Of a stretch of 64,000 nt of DNA, positions 27,186 to 34,365 are shown in pieces; the first letter of the stretch is position 1; every line of letters begins with the position of its first letter. This stretch comes from an uncultured Caproiciproducens sp. (GTDB lineage Bacteria; Bacillota; Clostridia; Oscillospirales; Acutalibacteraceae): contig NZ_OY761810.1 in the NCBI RefSeq assembly GCF_963664915.1, positions 1,068,661 to 1,132,660 of the forward strand. The letters are read 5' to 3'. Under the pieces are notes generated by a model. That model did not search any database. It saw only the letters and a program-made list of their open reading frames with translations, and was not told the DNA's origin. Position numbers and translations under genes: made by a program.

Positions 27186-28751
27186 CTATGCGTCCTTTTG
27201 TTCGTCGGGGACGCTTTTTTTGCCGGAGCGGAGAATCGCTGCCATGATCTTTTCCTGCGTTGCTTCAGCTTTTTCCATTTCGGCTACCAGGGAGCCTTCG
27301 TTCATGACGTAGATTCTGTCGCACATTCCCAGAAGTTCCGGCAGCTCGGATGAAATCATGACAACTGATTTCCCCTGTGCGGCCATGTCATTCATAATGC
27401 AATAAATTTCATACTTCGCTCCCACATCGATCCCGCGGGTCGGCTCATCCAGAATCAGGACATCCGGGTCCGCAAACATCCACTTTGAAAGCAGGACCTT
27501 CTGCTGATTGCCGCCCGAAAGATTGCCGACAAGCTGCTGCACGGTCGGCGTCTTGATGTTAAGAGCGGCCCTGCATTTTTCAGCGACATGGTTTTCCATG
27601 CCGACGTCGATAATCCCCCGTTTATCACAGACCTTCTGCAACCGAGCCATCGTGGTGTTCTTTGCGATCGTGTCAATCAGAACCAGGCCGTTTGTCTTAC
27701 GGTCCTCGGTCACATAGGCGAGTCCGTGCTCAATGGCTTCTCTTTCGGTTTTTAGGTGAACTTCTTTCTCGTTTAAAAACTCCTGTCCGGAAATGCCGCT
27801 GCCGTAGCTTTTTCCGAACAGGGATTTCGCCAGTTCGGTACGCCCCGCGCCCTGCAGGCCGGAAAAACCGACGATTTCTCCCTTATGTACATGAAAACTG
27901 ACGTTGTTTACCACGCGTTTTTCTGTGTAAACCGGGTGATAGACGTTCCAGTCTTTTACTTCCATACCGATTTCCGGACTGACCTTATGTTCTCTGGAGG
28001 GAAAACGGTTGGTCAGTTCGCGGCCGACCATCCCCCGGATGATACGGCTCTCGTCAATATTATGACTTTCATTCCCGATTGTCTCGATCGTCGCGCCGTC
28101 GCGCAGAACCGTGATCCTGTCGGCCACGTAGGCGACCTCCGACAATTTATGGGAAATAATGATAGAAGTCATTCCCTGCTTTTTAAACTGCAGCAGCATG
28201 TCTAAAAGCATCTTCGACTCTTCTTCATTCAGAGAAGAGGTCGGTTCGTCCAAAATAAGCAGCTTCACATTTTTGGAAAGCGCCTTCGCGATTTCGACCA
28301 GCTGCTGTTTTCCTGTTCCGATATCCTTAATCAGCGTCGTCGCCTTTTCCTGCAGGCCCACTTCTTTCAGATGCTTATCCGCCTGATTATAGGTTTCGTG
28401 CCAATCGATGCCAAGATTCCCCTTGCGTTCATTTCCAAGAAACATGTTTTCGCCAATGGAAAGCTCCGGAATCAGAGCCAGCTCCTGATGAATAATGACA
28501 ATCCCCAGCTTTTCGCTGTCGTGAATGCGTTTAAACTGGCATTCCTCCCCATTGAAGAGGATCGCACCCTCATACTCCCCATAGGGAATGGTTCCGCTTA
28601 AAACATTCATCAGGGTTGATTTTCCGGCGCCGTTTTCCCCAACCACCGCGTGAATTTCTCCGCGCTGCACTTCCAGATTTACATCATCCAGTGCTTTTAC
28701 GCCGGGGTACAGTTTCGTGATGTTTTTCATCCATAAAATATTGTCCGGCAT
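27186..28751 (-). CDS. mmsA: Monosaccharide ABC transporter ATPase (GguA/MmsA type)
   Basis: A 521-residue fused twin ATPase. The first cassette has Walker [10 protein letters not shown] near 38-46 and the signature [14 protein letters not shown] with Walker [11 protein letters not shown]. The second has a degenerate Walker A-like [10 protein letters not shown] near 300, signature [14 protein letters not shown] near 412, and [11 protein letters not shown]. The asymmetric second site is normal for this family. GGGGGC lies six bases before ATG 28751. It sits between the binding-protein gene and the permease. Confidence 0.94.
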   Translation of the reverse strand: MPDNILWMKNITKLYPGVKALDDVNLEVQRGEIHAVVGENGAGKSTLMNVLSGTIPYGEYEGAILFNGEECQFKRIHDSEKLGIVIIHQELALIPELSIGENMFLGNERKGNLGIDWHETYNQADKHLKEVGLQEKATTLIKDIGTGKQQLVEIAKALSKNVKLLILDEPTSSLNEEESKMLLDMLLQFKKQGMTSIIISHKLSEVAYVADRITVLRDGATIETIGNESHNIDESRIIRGMVGRELTNRFPSREHKVSPEIGMEVKDWNVYHPVYTEKRVVNNVSFHVHKGEIVGFSGLQGAGRTELAKSLFGKSYGSGISGQEFLNEKEVHLKTEREAIEHGLAYVTEDRKTNGLVLIDTIAKNTTMARLQKVCDKRGIIDVGMENHVAEKCRAALNIKTPTVQQLVGNLSGGNQQKVLLSKWMFADPDVLILDEPTRGIDVGAKYEIYCIMNDMAAQGKSVVMISSELPELLGMCDRIYVMNEGSLVAEMEKAEATQEKIMAAILRSGKKSVPDEQKDA

Positions 28752-28802
28752 GCTGATGCCCCCTGAAACGAGTATTTTTTAATGTTTGATCAATGAAAGG
28801 AT

Positions 28803-28827
28803 GGACGGGGCTAAACAAGCCCCGTCC
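28803..28827 (-). other. Intercistronic hairpin between binding protein and ATPase genes
   Basis: A perfect 10-bp stem GGACGGGGCT/AGCCCCGTCC with a 5-base AACA-like loop and no T-run. In sugar ABC operons such hairpins raise the amount of binding protein over the membrane subunits by 3' protection; that role here is inference. Confidence 0.7.
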
Positions 28828-28841
28828 GAAGCAGCCATCAA

Positions 28842-30026
28842 TTACTTCTTTGCTTTTGGATATTTACCGTCCATAGTGTAGTATCCCGTGTCAACCAGTT
28901 CTTTCTGAAGATTGTCTTTCGTAACAACGGTAGGCACAAGCAGGAAGGAAGGAACAATTCCCTTTTTATTGTCGTAAGCTTTTGTATCATAAGAGCAGTC
29001 GAACTTCCAGCCGGCGGACTGAATCAACTGGCCGTCCGGCTTTTCGCCGTTCAGGATCGCCATGCCGAGATCAAGCGTAACGACCGCTTCGTTCGCAACT
29101 GCCTTATAAACGGTCATAGACTGCTTGCCGTCCAGAATATTTGCGAGGTTTGCCTCATCGCCGTCCTGCCCCGTGATAATCGGAGTATTGTTGCCCTTAT
29201 AATCGGATTCGATCGCCTGGGTAACACCAAGCGCCGTGGAGTCGTTGGAGCAAAGGGCGACATCCAGCTGCGTTTTGCCGTCCGAATAATAGGAAGCCAG
29301 AATGTTCTGCATACGGTTCATGGCATTCTTGGTATCCCAGGACGCGGTGGCGACCTGCTGGAACGTCTTCTGGCCGGACGGGATTTTCAGAATACCGTCA
29401 TCTATGTAGGACTTTAGGGTATCCACCGCACCGTTAAAGAAGAAAGTTGCATTGTTGTCGGCCGGGTCGCCCGCGGTGAATTCGATGTTATAGGTTTTGG
29501 ATTTGTCGCCCTGCTTCAGACCAAGCTTGTCGATTACAAACTGACCCTGCAGCTGGCCTACCTTGTAGTTATCGAACGATACGTAGTAGGCGATCGCATC
29601 CGTGTTCATAATCAGCCGGTCATAGGAGATAACAGGAATGTTTGCGCTCTTCGCGGTGTTCAAAACGTTGGAAAGTGACTCGCCGTCAATCGCCGCCACA
29701 ACCAGAAGGTTTACTTTGTCGGCGATCAGATTCTCAATATCCTTGACCTGCTGATCAATTTTGTTGTCCGAATAGGTAAGCTTTACATCGCAGCCCTTGC
29801 CCTTAAACTGCTGTTCCAGATAAGAACCGTCCCTGTTCCAGCGCTCCAGAGACTTTGTGGGCATGGAAATGCCGATCAGCTTGCTGCCGCCCGTCGTTTC
29901 TCCGCTAGAGGTTTCCGCGGTGCTTGCCGTGGCAGGTGGTGCGCTTGACCCTTCTGAACCATTGCTGCAGGCCGCAAGTGACAGAACCATTGCACAGGCC
30001 AATACAGCCGCCAAAAACTTTTTCAT
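28842..30026 (-). CDS. chvE: Sugar-binding lipoprotein (ChvE/XylF type)
   Basis: A periplasmic-binding-protein-fold receptor of 394 residues, anchored as a lipoprotein. Signal sequence 1-20 ends in the lipobox LAAC with Cys at about 20, followed by a Ser/Thr-rich linker to residue 50. Family features: LIGISMPTKSLERWNRDGSYL at the first strand, VVAAIDGESLSN and ISYDRL in the hinge, and TGQDGDEANLANILDG. The length and ERWNRD motif fit the ChvE subgroup, which takes arabinose, galactose, xylose and related sugars. TAAGGAGG precedes ATG 30026. First gene of the transporter operon. Confidence 0.92.
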   Translation of the reverse strand: MKKFLAAVLACAMVLSLAACSNGSEGSSAPPATASTAETSSGETTGGSKLIGISMPTKSLERWNRDGSYLEQQFKGKGCDVKLTYSDNKIDQQVKDIENLIADKVNLLVVAAIDGESLSNVLNTAKSANIPVISYDRLIMNTDAIAYYVSFDNYKVGQLQGQFVIDKLGLKQGDKSKTYNIEFTAGDPADNNATFFFNGAVDTLKSYIDDGILKIPSGQKTFQQVATASWDTKNAMNRMQNILASYYSDGKTQLDVALCSNDSTALGVTQAIESDYKGNNTPIITGQDGDEANLANILDGKQSMTVYKAVANEAVVTLDLGMAILNGEKPDGQLIQSAGWKFDCSYDTKAYDNKKGIVPSFLLVPTVVTKDNLQKELVDTGYYTMDGKYPKAKK

Positions 30027-30054
30027 AATACTTTTCCTCCTTACAAATAGCCTA

Positions 30055-30134
30055 TTGCTTGTTAAGCAAATATCTTTTATAAATGATATTTACTTAAGTA
30101 GTTAAATCATATAGCTTTTTTCGAATGAAGTCAA
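30055..30134 (-). promoter_or_regulatory. Promoter and dyad operators of the sugar transporter
   Basis: TTGACT (30134-30129), 17 bases, TATGAT (30111-30106) on the minus strand. Just past the expected start site is the palindrome TACTTAAGTA (30091-30100), followed by TTGCTT-GTT-AAGCAA (30055-30069). Both are plausible ROK repressor sites. Confidence 0.75.
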
Positions 30135-30210
30135 TAGTATTTTGTATATTTTTCACTTTTTAGAAATACTATCCAATATTATTTTGTGATTTTTATACAT
30201 TAAGCACGAA

Positions 30211-31347
30211 TCAAATGTTTTCAATATACTCTTTAATATAATGCCAGGCTACGCCCATCATATCAGCTCTGCGCGGATAACGGCACAGTCTGACATAATC
30301 CGCGTTATCTTCAAACGTATTTCTTTGGGCGACAATGCTTCTTAGCTGCGGCATATACGGTTCCAGATATTGGGCGAGTAATCCGCCCAATATCACGTCG
30401 CAGTCCAGCGCCATACGGATATTGTTAATTCCAGTGGAAAGATGTTCCAGAAAGTCTTGCCAAAGCGCCCGGTAATCCGGATTTCCCTTTTCAAGATCTT
30501 CGAAAAATTCCTCAACCGTTATTCTGAGCTTCGCGCTGATCCGAAGAGCCGAGCAGTAGGCCTCCAGGCATCCCCTTTTCCCGCAGTTGCAGGGAAGTCC
30601 TCCCGGCTCCACACACATGTGGCCGAATTCCCCGCTCCTCTTGTTTTTTCCGGAATACGGTGCCCCGTTGATGAAGACTGCCCCGCCGACACCGTTTTCC
30701 AAATAAAGATAGGCGATATCGCTGCCCACAGCGTTACGCGATTCAAACCATTCGGCAAACCCGCCGCTGGTTCCGTCGTTTTCAATATGGGTCGGATAGG
30801 GGATCGGCTCCCGAATCGTACCCAGACTGATATCACGCATCTGCAGGGTCGGCGATAGTTTTACTTCGTCCTTTTCTTCATCCAGAACCGCCGGCAGCGT
30901 GATGCCGACGCCCAGCAGCCGGCTGCGGTCCAGCCGGTTCTTGTCTAAAAAGATTTCCAGTTCATCCCTGATCAGTCTGCCGATATCGCCTCCTTTTAAC
31001 GATCCTATCTCGATTTTCTGATAGGCCAGTTCCCGCTGCTTTAAATCTGACGCGAGAAAGCGCAGTTTATCCGCGGTGATCGAGATCCCTATGGCAAACT
31101 TAACGTCGCTGACGACGGAATATCCGACCGGACGGCGCCCCCCCGTAGATTTTTGTACCTGTCCCACCCGTATTAATCCGCCGTTCAGCAGTTCTGTAAT
31201 ATTTTGGTGAACCGTCGGTAAGCTCAGGTTCAGCTGCTGTGCGATTTCCTGTTTGGCGGGCGGAGTTTCGGATTCATAAATAAAATTGTAAATGCTGTTG
31301 CGCGTGAGCCTGCGTCTTTCGGTGGCAGGCATTCTTAAATCTTTCAT
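30211..31347 (-). CDS. ROK-family transcriptional repressor (second copy)
   Basis: A 378-residue NagC/XylR-type regulator, paralogous to the one at 24.5 kb. A winged helix-turn-helix (about 15-75; PAKQEIAQQLNLSLPTVHQNITELLNGGLI) precedes a ROK domain with NGAPYSGKNKRSGEFGHM and the zinc-type motif CNCGKRGCLEAYC near 253-265. It lies upstream of the transporter operon on the same strand, with the transporter promoter and palindromes between. Palindromes CTTTTGCAAAAG (31364-31375) and AAGTACTT (31373-31380) before its start may be autoregulatory. It probably senses the imported sugar. Confidence 0.9.
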   Translation of the reverse strand: MKDLRMPATERRRLTRNSIYNFIYESETPPAKQEIAQQLNLSLPTVHQNITELLNGGLIRVGQVQKSTGGRRPVGYSVVSDVKFAIGISITADKLRFLASDLKQRELAYQKIEIGSLKGGDIGRLIRDELEIFLDKNRLDRSRLLGVGITLPAVLDEEKDEVKLSPTLQMRDISLGTIREPIPYPTHIENDGTSGGFAEWFESRNAVGSDIAYLYLENGVGGAVFINGAPYSGKNKRSGEFGHMCVEPGGLPCNCGKRGCLEAYCSALRISAKLRITVEEFFEDLEKGNPDYRALWQDFLEHLSTGINNIRMALDCDVILGGLLAQYLEPYMPQLRSIVAQRNTFEDNADYVRLCRYPRRADMMGVAWHYIKEYIENI

Positions 31348-31435
31348 ACTGTTTACTCTCCATCTTTTGCAAAAGTACTTTATATATTACACTATCTATT
31401 TGCTGATTTGTCAATCATTATTTGAATCAGAAAAA
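31348..31435. other. Intergenic, upstream of the second ROK gene
   Basis: AT-rich gap containing the CTTTTGCAAAAG palindrome; no gene is seen. The homology with the tRNA-Arg begins abruptly at 31436. Confidence 0.6.
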
Positions 31436-31485
31436 TGCTTGACTATGAATCAAGAGGGCGCGGGTTCGAGTCCCTACGACGCACC
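31436..31485 (+). pseudogene. Degenerate 3' half of tRNA-Arg (probable attachment-site copy)
   Basis: About 50 bases match the intact tRNA-Arg from the anticodon stem to the 3' end: TGCTTGACTA, GAATCAAGAGG, CGCGGGTTCGAGTCCCT and CGCACC are shared, with a few substitutions and one deletion. The 5' half (acceptor and D arm) is absent, so no tRNA can fold. It is followed by the same terminator arms as the intact gene. Duplications starting at the anticodon stem are the usual footprint of integration at a tRNA gene. Confidence 0.85.
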
Positions 31486-31490
31486 GAAAT

Positions 31491-31522
31491 AAACAGGACA
31501 AGGCAAAAGCCTTGTCCTGTTT
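31491..31522. terminator. Second copy of the tRNA terminator hairpin
   Basis: The 14-base arms are identical to those at 20367-20398, but the loop reads AAAA instead of TTTT, so this copy equals the reverse complement of the first. Confidence 0.9.
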
Positions 31523-31850
31523 GTTTCGTTTGTCACGAAGTGAGAATCCCGGGGCAGGCGGAGAGAAACGATCACAGACTGCCAGAAAGATGTGGATGTG
31601 GTGTATGGTCAAGGGTATCCTCACAAATCATAAGTAAAATAATGTGTTATTGATAATATTATTTTATTTTCATTATCAGTATTCAAGTGTTATAGTTATA
31701 GATAGTAAAAAGCTGATCGGGAAAAGAGCTGACGCCCCGGCCCCGCTTTTCAAGGATAATCGTTCGAAGAGAACTATTTGACTGTGATGTGACTTACCGG
31801 CAGACTCAGCCATAGCAAAATTTTGAATCATGAAATGAGGATATGTTTGG
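31523..31850. other. Non-coding gap upstream of the chromate transporter
   Basis: About 330 bases without a credible gene. A dyad TGATAAT/ATTATCA lies at 31651-31657 and 31672-31678 in an AT-rich stretch, a possible operator. A GC-rich run near 31735 and the ribosome site GAGGAT before 31851 complete the region. Confidence 0.6.
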
Positions 31851-32438
31851 ATGGAGAACAACAACGGAACAACGAAACAGGGTGTTTTGAAAAAACTGTT
31901 TTTTTCCACTCTGTATTTAAGCACTTTTACCTTCGGAGGGGGTTACGTCATCGTAACACTCCTAAAGAACAAGTTTGTCGATGAACTGCATTGGATCGAC
32001 GAGGATGAAATGTTGGACCTGGTGGCAATCGCCCAGTCTTCCCCCGGAGCGATCGCGGTTAACGGGGCGATTGTCGTCGGATATAAACTGGCCGGTTTCC
32101 CGGGTATTCTGTTCTCAATCCTGGGGGCAGTCCTCCCGCCCTTGGTCATCTTGACGGTAATTTCCTATTGTTACGCCGCTTTTAAGGCGAATTTCTATAT
32201 CCAAGCGCTTTTGAAAGGGATGCGTGCCGGCGTGGGTGCCGTGATCGTGTCCGTCGTGTATGATATGGGGAGCAATGTTGTCAAACAGAAGGATCCTCTT
32301 CTTCTGGCGGTGATGGCGGCGGCCTTTATCTCAAATTACTTTTTCGGTGTCAGTGTAATTTATATTATTCTGCTGGTGGCGGCCCTCGGTGCGGTCAGGA
32401 TTCTCATCCGGGAATGCAGAAAGGATAAAACAAAATGA
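31851..32438 (+). CDS. Chromate transporter, first half-size subunit
   Basis: A 195-residue CHR-family membrane protein, the short-chain form in which two separate polypeptides replace the fused ChrA. The CHR domain starts with FFSTLYLSTFTFGGGYVIV, then the SPGAIAVNGAIVVGYKLAG motif near 65-82 and PPLVIL. Five or six helices are predicted by eye. The family exports chromate with proton or sulfate coupling, but many clostridial members have untested substrates. Its stop overlaps the start of the second subunit gene (ATGA), so the two are translated together. Confidence 0.9.
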   Translation: MENNNGTTKQGVLKKLFFSTLYLSTFTFGGGYVIVTLLKNKFVDELHWIDEDEMLDLVAIAQSSPGAIAVNGAIVVGYKLAGFPGILFSILGAVLPPLVILTVISYCYAAFKANFYIQALLKGMRAGVGAVIVSVVYDMGSNVVKQKDPLLLAVMAAAFISNYFFGVSVIYIILLVAALGAVRILIRECRKDKTK

Positions 32439-33007
32439 TTTATGTAAAACTGTTCCTCGCATTTCTGCAGATCGGCGCTTTCAGCTTTGGCGGCGGGTAC
32501 GCGGCGCTGCCGCTGATTCAGGCGCAAGTGGTCGACCAGTACCATTGGCTGACGATGTCCGATTATACCGACCTGATCACGATATCCCAGATGACCCCGG
32601 GCCCCATTGCAATCAACGCGGCGACCTTTGTGGGAAATCAGATTGCCGGCATTCCGGGGGCTTTGATTGCAACTCTGGGCTGCATCCTTCCATCCTGTAT
32701 CTTTGTATCGGCTCTAGCATGGCTCTATACCAAATACCGGAAATTAAGCATAATGCAGGGCATTCTGGAATCCTTACGGCCGGCAGTCGTGGCTATGATT
32801 GCGACCGCCGGAGTTACCATTCTGCTGCCGGCTTTCTTTTTGAACGGAAGCATTTCCTTCCTTGCGGGCAATTTTCAGATCCGGCCCGTCCTTTATTTTG
32901 CCGGCGCGCTGTTCCTGCTGAGAAAGTTTAAAATGGACCCCGTCAAGGTGATGGTGCTCTGCGGGGTGGCGGAAGTGGGCTGGGAAAGCGCCGTAAAGTT
33001 TTTATAG
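32435..33007 (+). CDS. Chromate transporter, second half-size subunit
   Basis: A 190-residue CHR-domain protein, the inverted-topology partner of the preceding gene. The matching motifs are FLQIGAFSFGGGYAALPLIQ near 7-26 and MTPGPIAINAATFVGNQIAGIPGA near 57-80, and a C-terminal helix pair ends at VKFL. It should heterodimerise with the 195-residue subunit. It converges on the crcB pair; the 107-bp gap has no clear terminator. Confidence 0.9.
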   Translation: MIYVKLFLAFLQIGAFSFGGGYAALPLIQAQVVDQYHWLTMSDYTDLITISQMTPGPIAINAATFVGNQIAGIPGALIATLGCILPSCIFVSALAWLYTKYRKLSIMQGILESLRPAVVAMIATAGVTILLPAFFLNGSISFLAGNFQIRPVLYFAGALFLLRKFKMDPVKVMVLCGVAEVGWESAVKFL

Positions 33008-33114
33008 CCGCAAAAAGGACAGAACGACATAACTTGAAGTGTTTTTTTTGGGACCAACCGGTCTTTGTGGGTTTTGTCATCACGATAATATCAATTTCTA
33101 CATGAAAAGACAAT

Positions 33115-33471
33115 TTAAAAAAATCCGCCCATTCTATAACCAACAAAAAAACAAATCAGTCCAAAAGCTGCCGACAACGCAATAAACAATATAGATTCCT
33201 TCACTGCATCATGTCGCATTAATTGAACGCTTTCAACTGCAAAAGTTGAAAAGGTGGTAAATGCACCGCAAAAGCCATCCCCTAAAAGCAGATATGGATT
33301 TCCGCTGACGCCTAATCCGCAAATGACTCCAAGAAGAAATGCGCCTGCTATATTGATAATAAATGTGCTGAGCGGAAAAGTATGATTCTTATGCTTCAAA
33401 AAAGCAATCCCTAAATGATAGCGGGCCATTGCGCCGCAGGCGCCGCCAATACTCAATAATGCAAGATCCAT
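33115..33471 (-). CDS. crcB: Fluoride channel CrcB/Fluc, second subunit
   Basis: Fluc channels are small dual-topology proteins that expel fluoride; Firmicutes often carry two genes forming a heterodimer. This 118-residue protein has four hydrophobic helices, GGACGAMARYHLG near the N-terminus, NIAGAFLLG with the channel Asn, and FTTFSTFAVES with the conserved Phe and Thr residues. Its ATG overlaps the stop of the other crcB (TAATG). Expression is controlled by the fluoride riboswitch upstream of the pair. Confidence 0.95.
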   Translation of the reverse strand: MDLALLSIGGACGAMARYHLGIAFLKHKNHTFPLSTFIINIAGAFLLGVICGLGVSGNPYLLLGDGFCGAFTTFSTFAVESVQLMRHDAVKESILFIALSAAFGLICFFVGYRMGGFF

Positions 33472-33860
33472 TAAGCACTCCTCCGTTCAATCTGTTTGGC
33501 TGCTCCAATGCCAAGCCATGCAGCGGCAAGGCCCAGCAGAATAGTAGCAGCAACGTAAACTGCCGAAGAAAAGGAGTCTCCGGAAAGACCCAACAAGACC
33601 GATTCTTTGCAAAGTGTGGAAAACGTGGTATATCCCCCCAACAAACCGGTGGTAAAGCCTAACCGTATCTCAGCGTTCACAGGGATCTTCTTTGCGAACA
33701 GGATAATTAAAAATCCCAATAAAAAACTCCCGCTCACATTAATAAGCATCGTAAGGATCGGACGGTAAACGTTATCAAATGGTAACGGGAGCTGATGGAT
33801 CACATACCTTACTATTGTTCCGACAGCTCCTCCGATACCAACAGCTAAATTTTTTTTCAT
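33471..33860 (-). CDS. crcB: Fluoride channel CrcB/Fluc, first subunit
   Basis: A 129-residue Fluc subunit. ATG 33860, after GGGGG, is the start; the 39-codon extension upstream is the riboswitch expression platform. Conserved features are IGGAVGTIVRYVIHQL, NVSGSFLLGFL with the channel Asn, and GGYTTFSTLCKES. It is coupled to the following crcB. Two paralogous subunits facing opposite ways make the two-pore channel. Confidence 0.95.
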   Translation of the reverse strand: MKKNLAVGIGGAVGTIVRYVIHQLPLPFDNVYRPILTMLINVSGSFLLGFLIILFAKKIPVNAEIRLGFTTGLLGGYTTFSTLCKESVLLGLSGDSFSSAVYVAATILLGLAAAWLGIGAAKQIERRSA

Positions 33861-33935
33861 AATACCCCCATAAAATAGAAAATTGACTTTTGTAGTATGA
33901 TTAGCTGAGGATAACACGAATCCTATAGATCCAAT

Positions 33936-34027
33936 AAAAAAGCCAATGATTTCTTTGCCTTTCAACAAAGAAGTCATTAGCTAGCAATAGCAGTTTTGCA
34001 TCATTACAAGGGAGAACTTCATTCCCG
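33936..34027 (-). promoter_or_regulatory. Fluoride riboswitch (crcB motif) with terminator platform
   Basis: On the minus strand, GGGAATGAAGTTCTCCC (34026-34010), AAACTGC and GCTAATGACTTC follow the pattern of known fluoride aptamers. The 3' strand of the aptamer (AATGACTTCTTTG, 33978-33966) can instead pair with CAAAGAAATCATT (33957-33945) to form a 13-bp terminator stem with one mismatch, followed by six T (33941-33936). Fluoride binding should therefore prevent termination and switch on both crcB genes. Confidence 0.88.
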
Positions 34028-34032
34028 TATTT

Positions 34033-34060
34033 AATATATCATGCTATCACAATCTGTTAA
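34033..34060 (-). promoter_or_regulatory. Promoter of the fluoride riboswitch transcript
   Basis: TTAACA (34060-34055), 16 bases, TATATT (34038-34033) on the minus strand, which places the start site a few bases before the aptamer. Confidence 0.6.
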
Positions 34061-34133
34061 TGTAAATTTTAGCATTAACAAATGTTTAATGTTATTAACG
34101 CGTTCCGCCTGCCAGATCATTAAAAAAGCTGAC

Positions 34134-34352
34134 TCAATCTCCGATATAGGTAAATCTATTTACAGTGCTGCCGTTGAGTTCGACAGTATCGTTCCACATA
34201 GAAGCTGGCCGTACCCATATACCTTTTTCACCATATAGCGCCTGATAGACGACCATTTTCTCCAGGGACTCTGAATGTTGAGCAATATATAATACTTGAT
34301 ATTCGTTTCCTTTAAAGTGAAGATATCGGCCTGTTTTAATTTCGTCTTTCAT
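34134..34352 (-). CDS. DUF1653 protein
   Basis: A 72-residue protein with the DUF1653 pattern: GRYLHFKGNEYQVLYIAQHSES at the start, then VVYQALYGEKGIWVRPASMW. The fold is a small beta-barrel; function is unknown. AAAGGAA precedes ATG 34352. It lies 13 bp downstream of the EAL gene and may be cotranscribed with it. Codon use is AT-rich, like that gene. Confidence 0.85.
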   Translation of the reverse strand: MKDEIKTGRYLHFKGNEYQVLYIAQHSESLEKMVVYQALYGEKGIWVRPASMWNDTVELNGSTVNRFTYIGD

Positions 34353-34365
34353 ATGACAGTTCCTT

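Noticed and set aside
20573-31347. Prophage or integrative conjugative element
   Set aside because: Despite the tRNA bracket, no integrase, replication, structural or conjugation gene is present; all genes are sugar-use genes.
31436-31485. A second functional tRNA gene
   Set aside because: Only the anticodon stem to 3' end is present; no acceptor 5' strand or D arm precedes it, so a cloverleaf cannot form.
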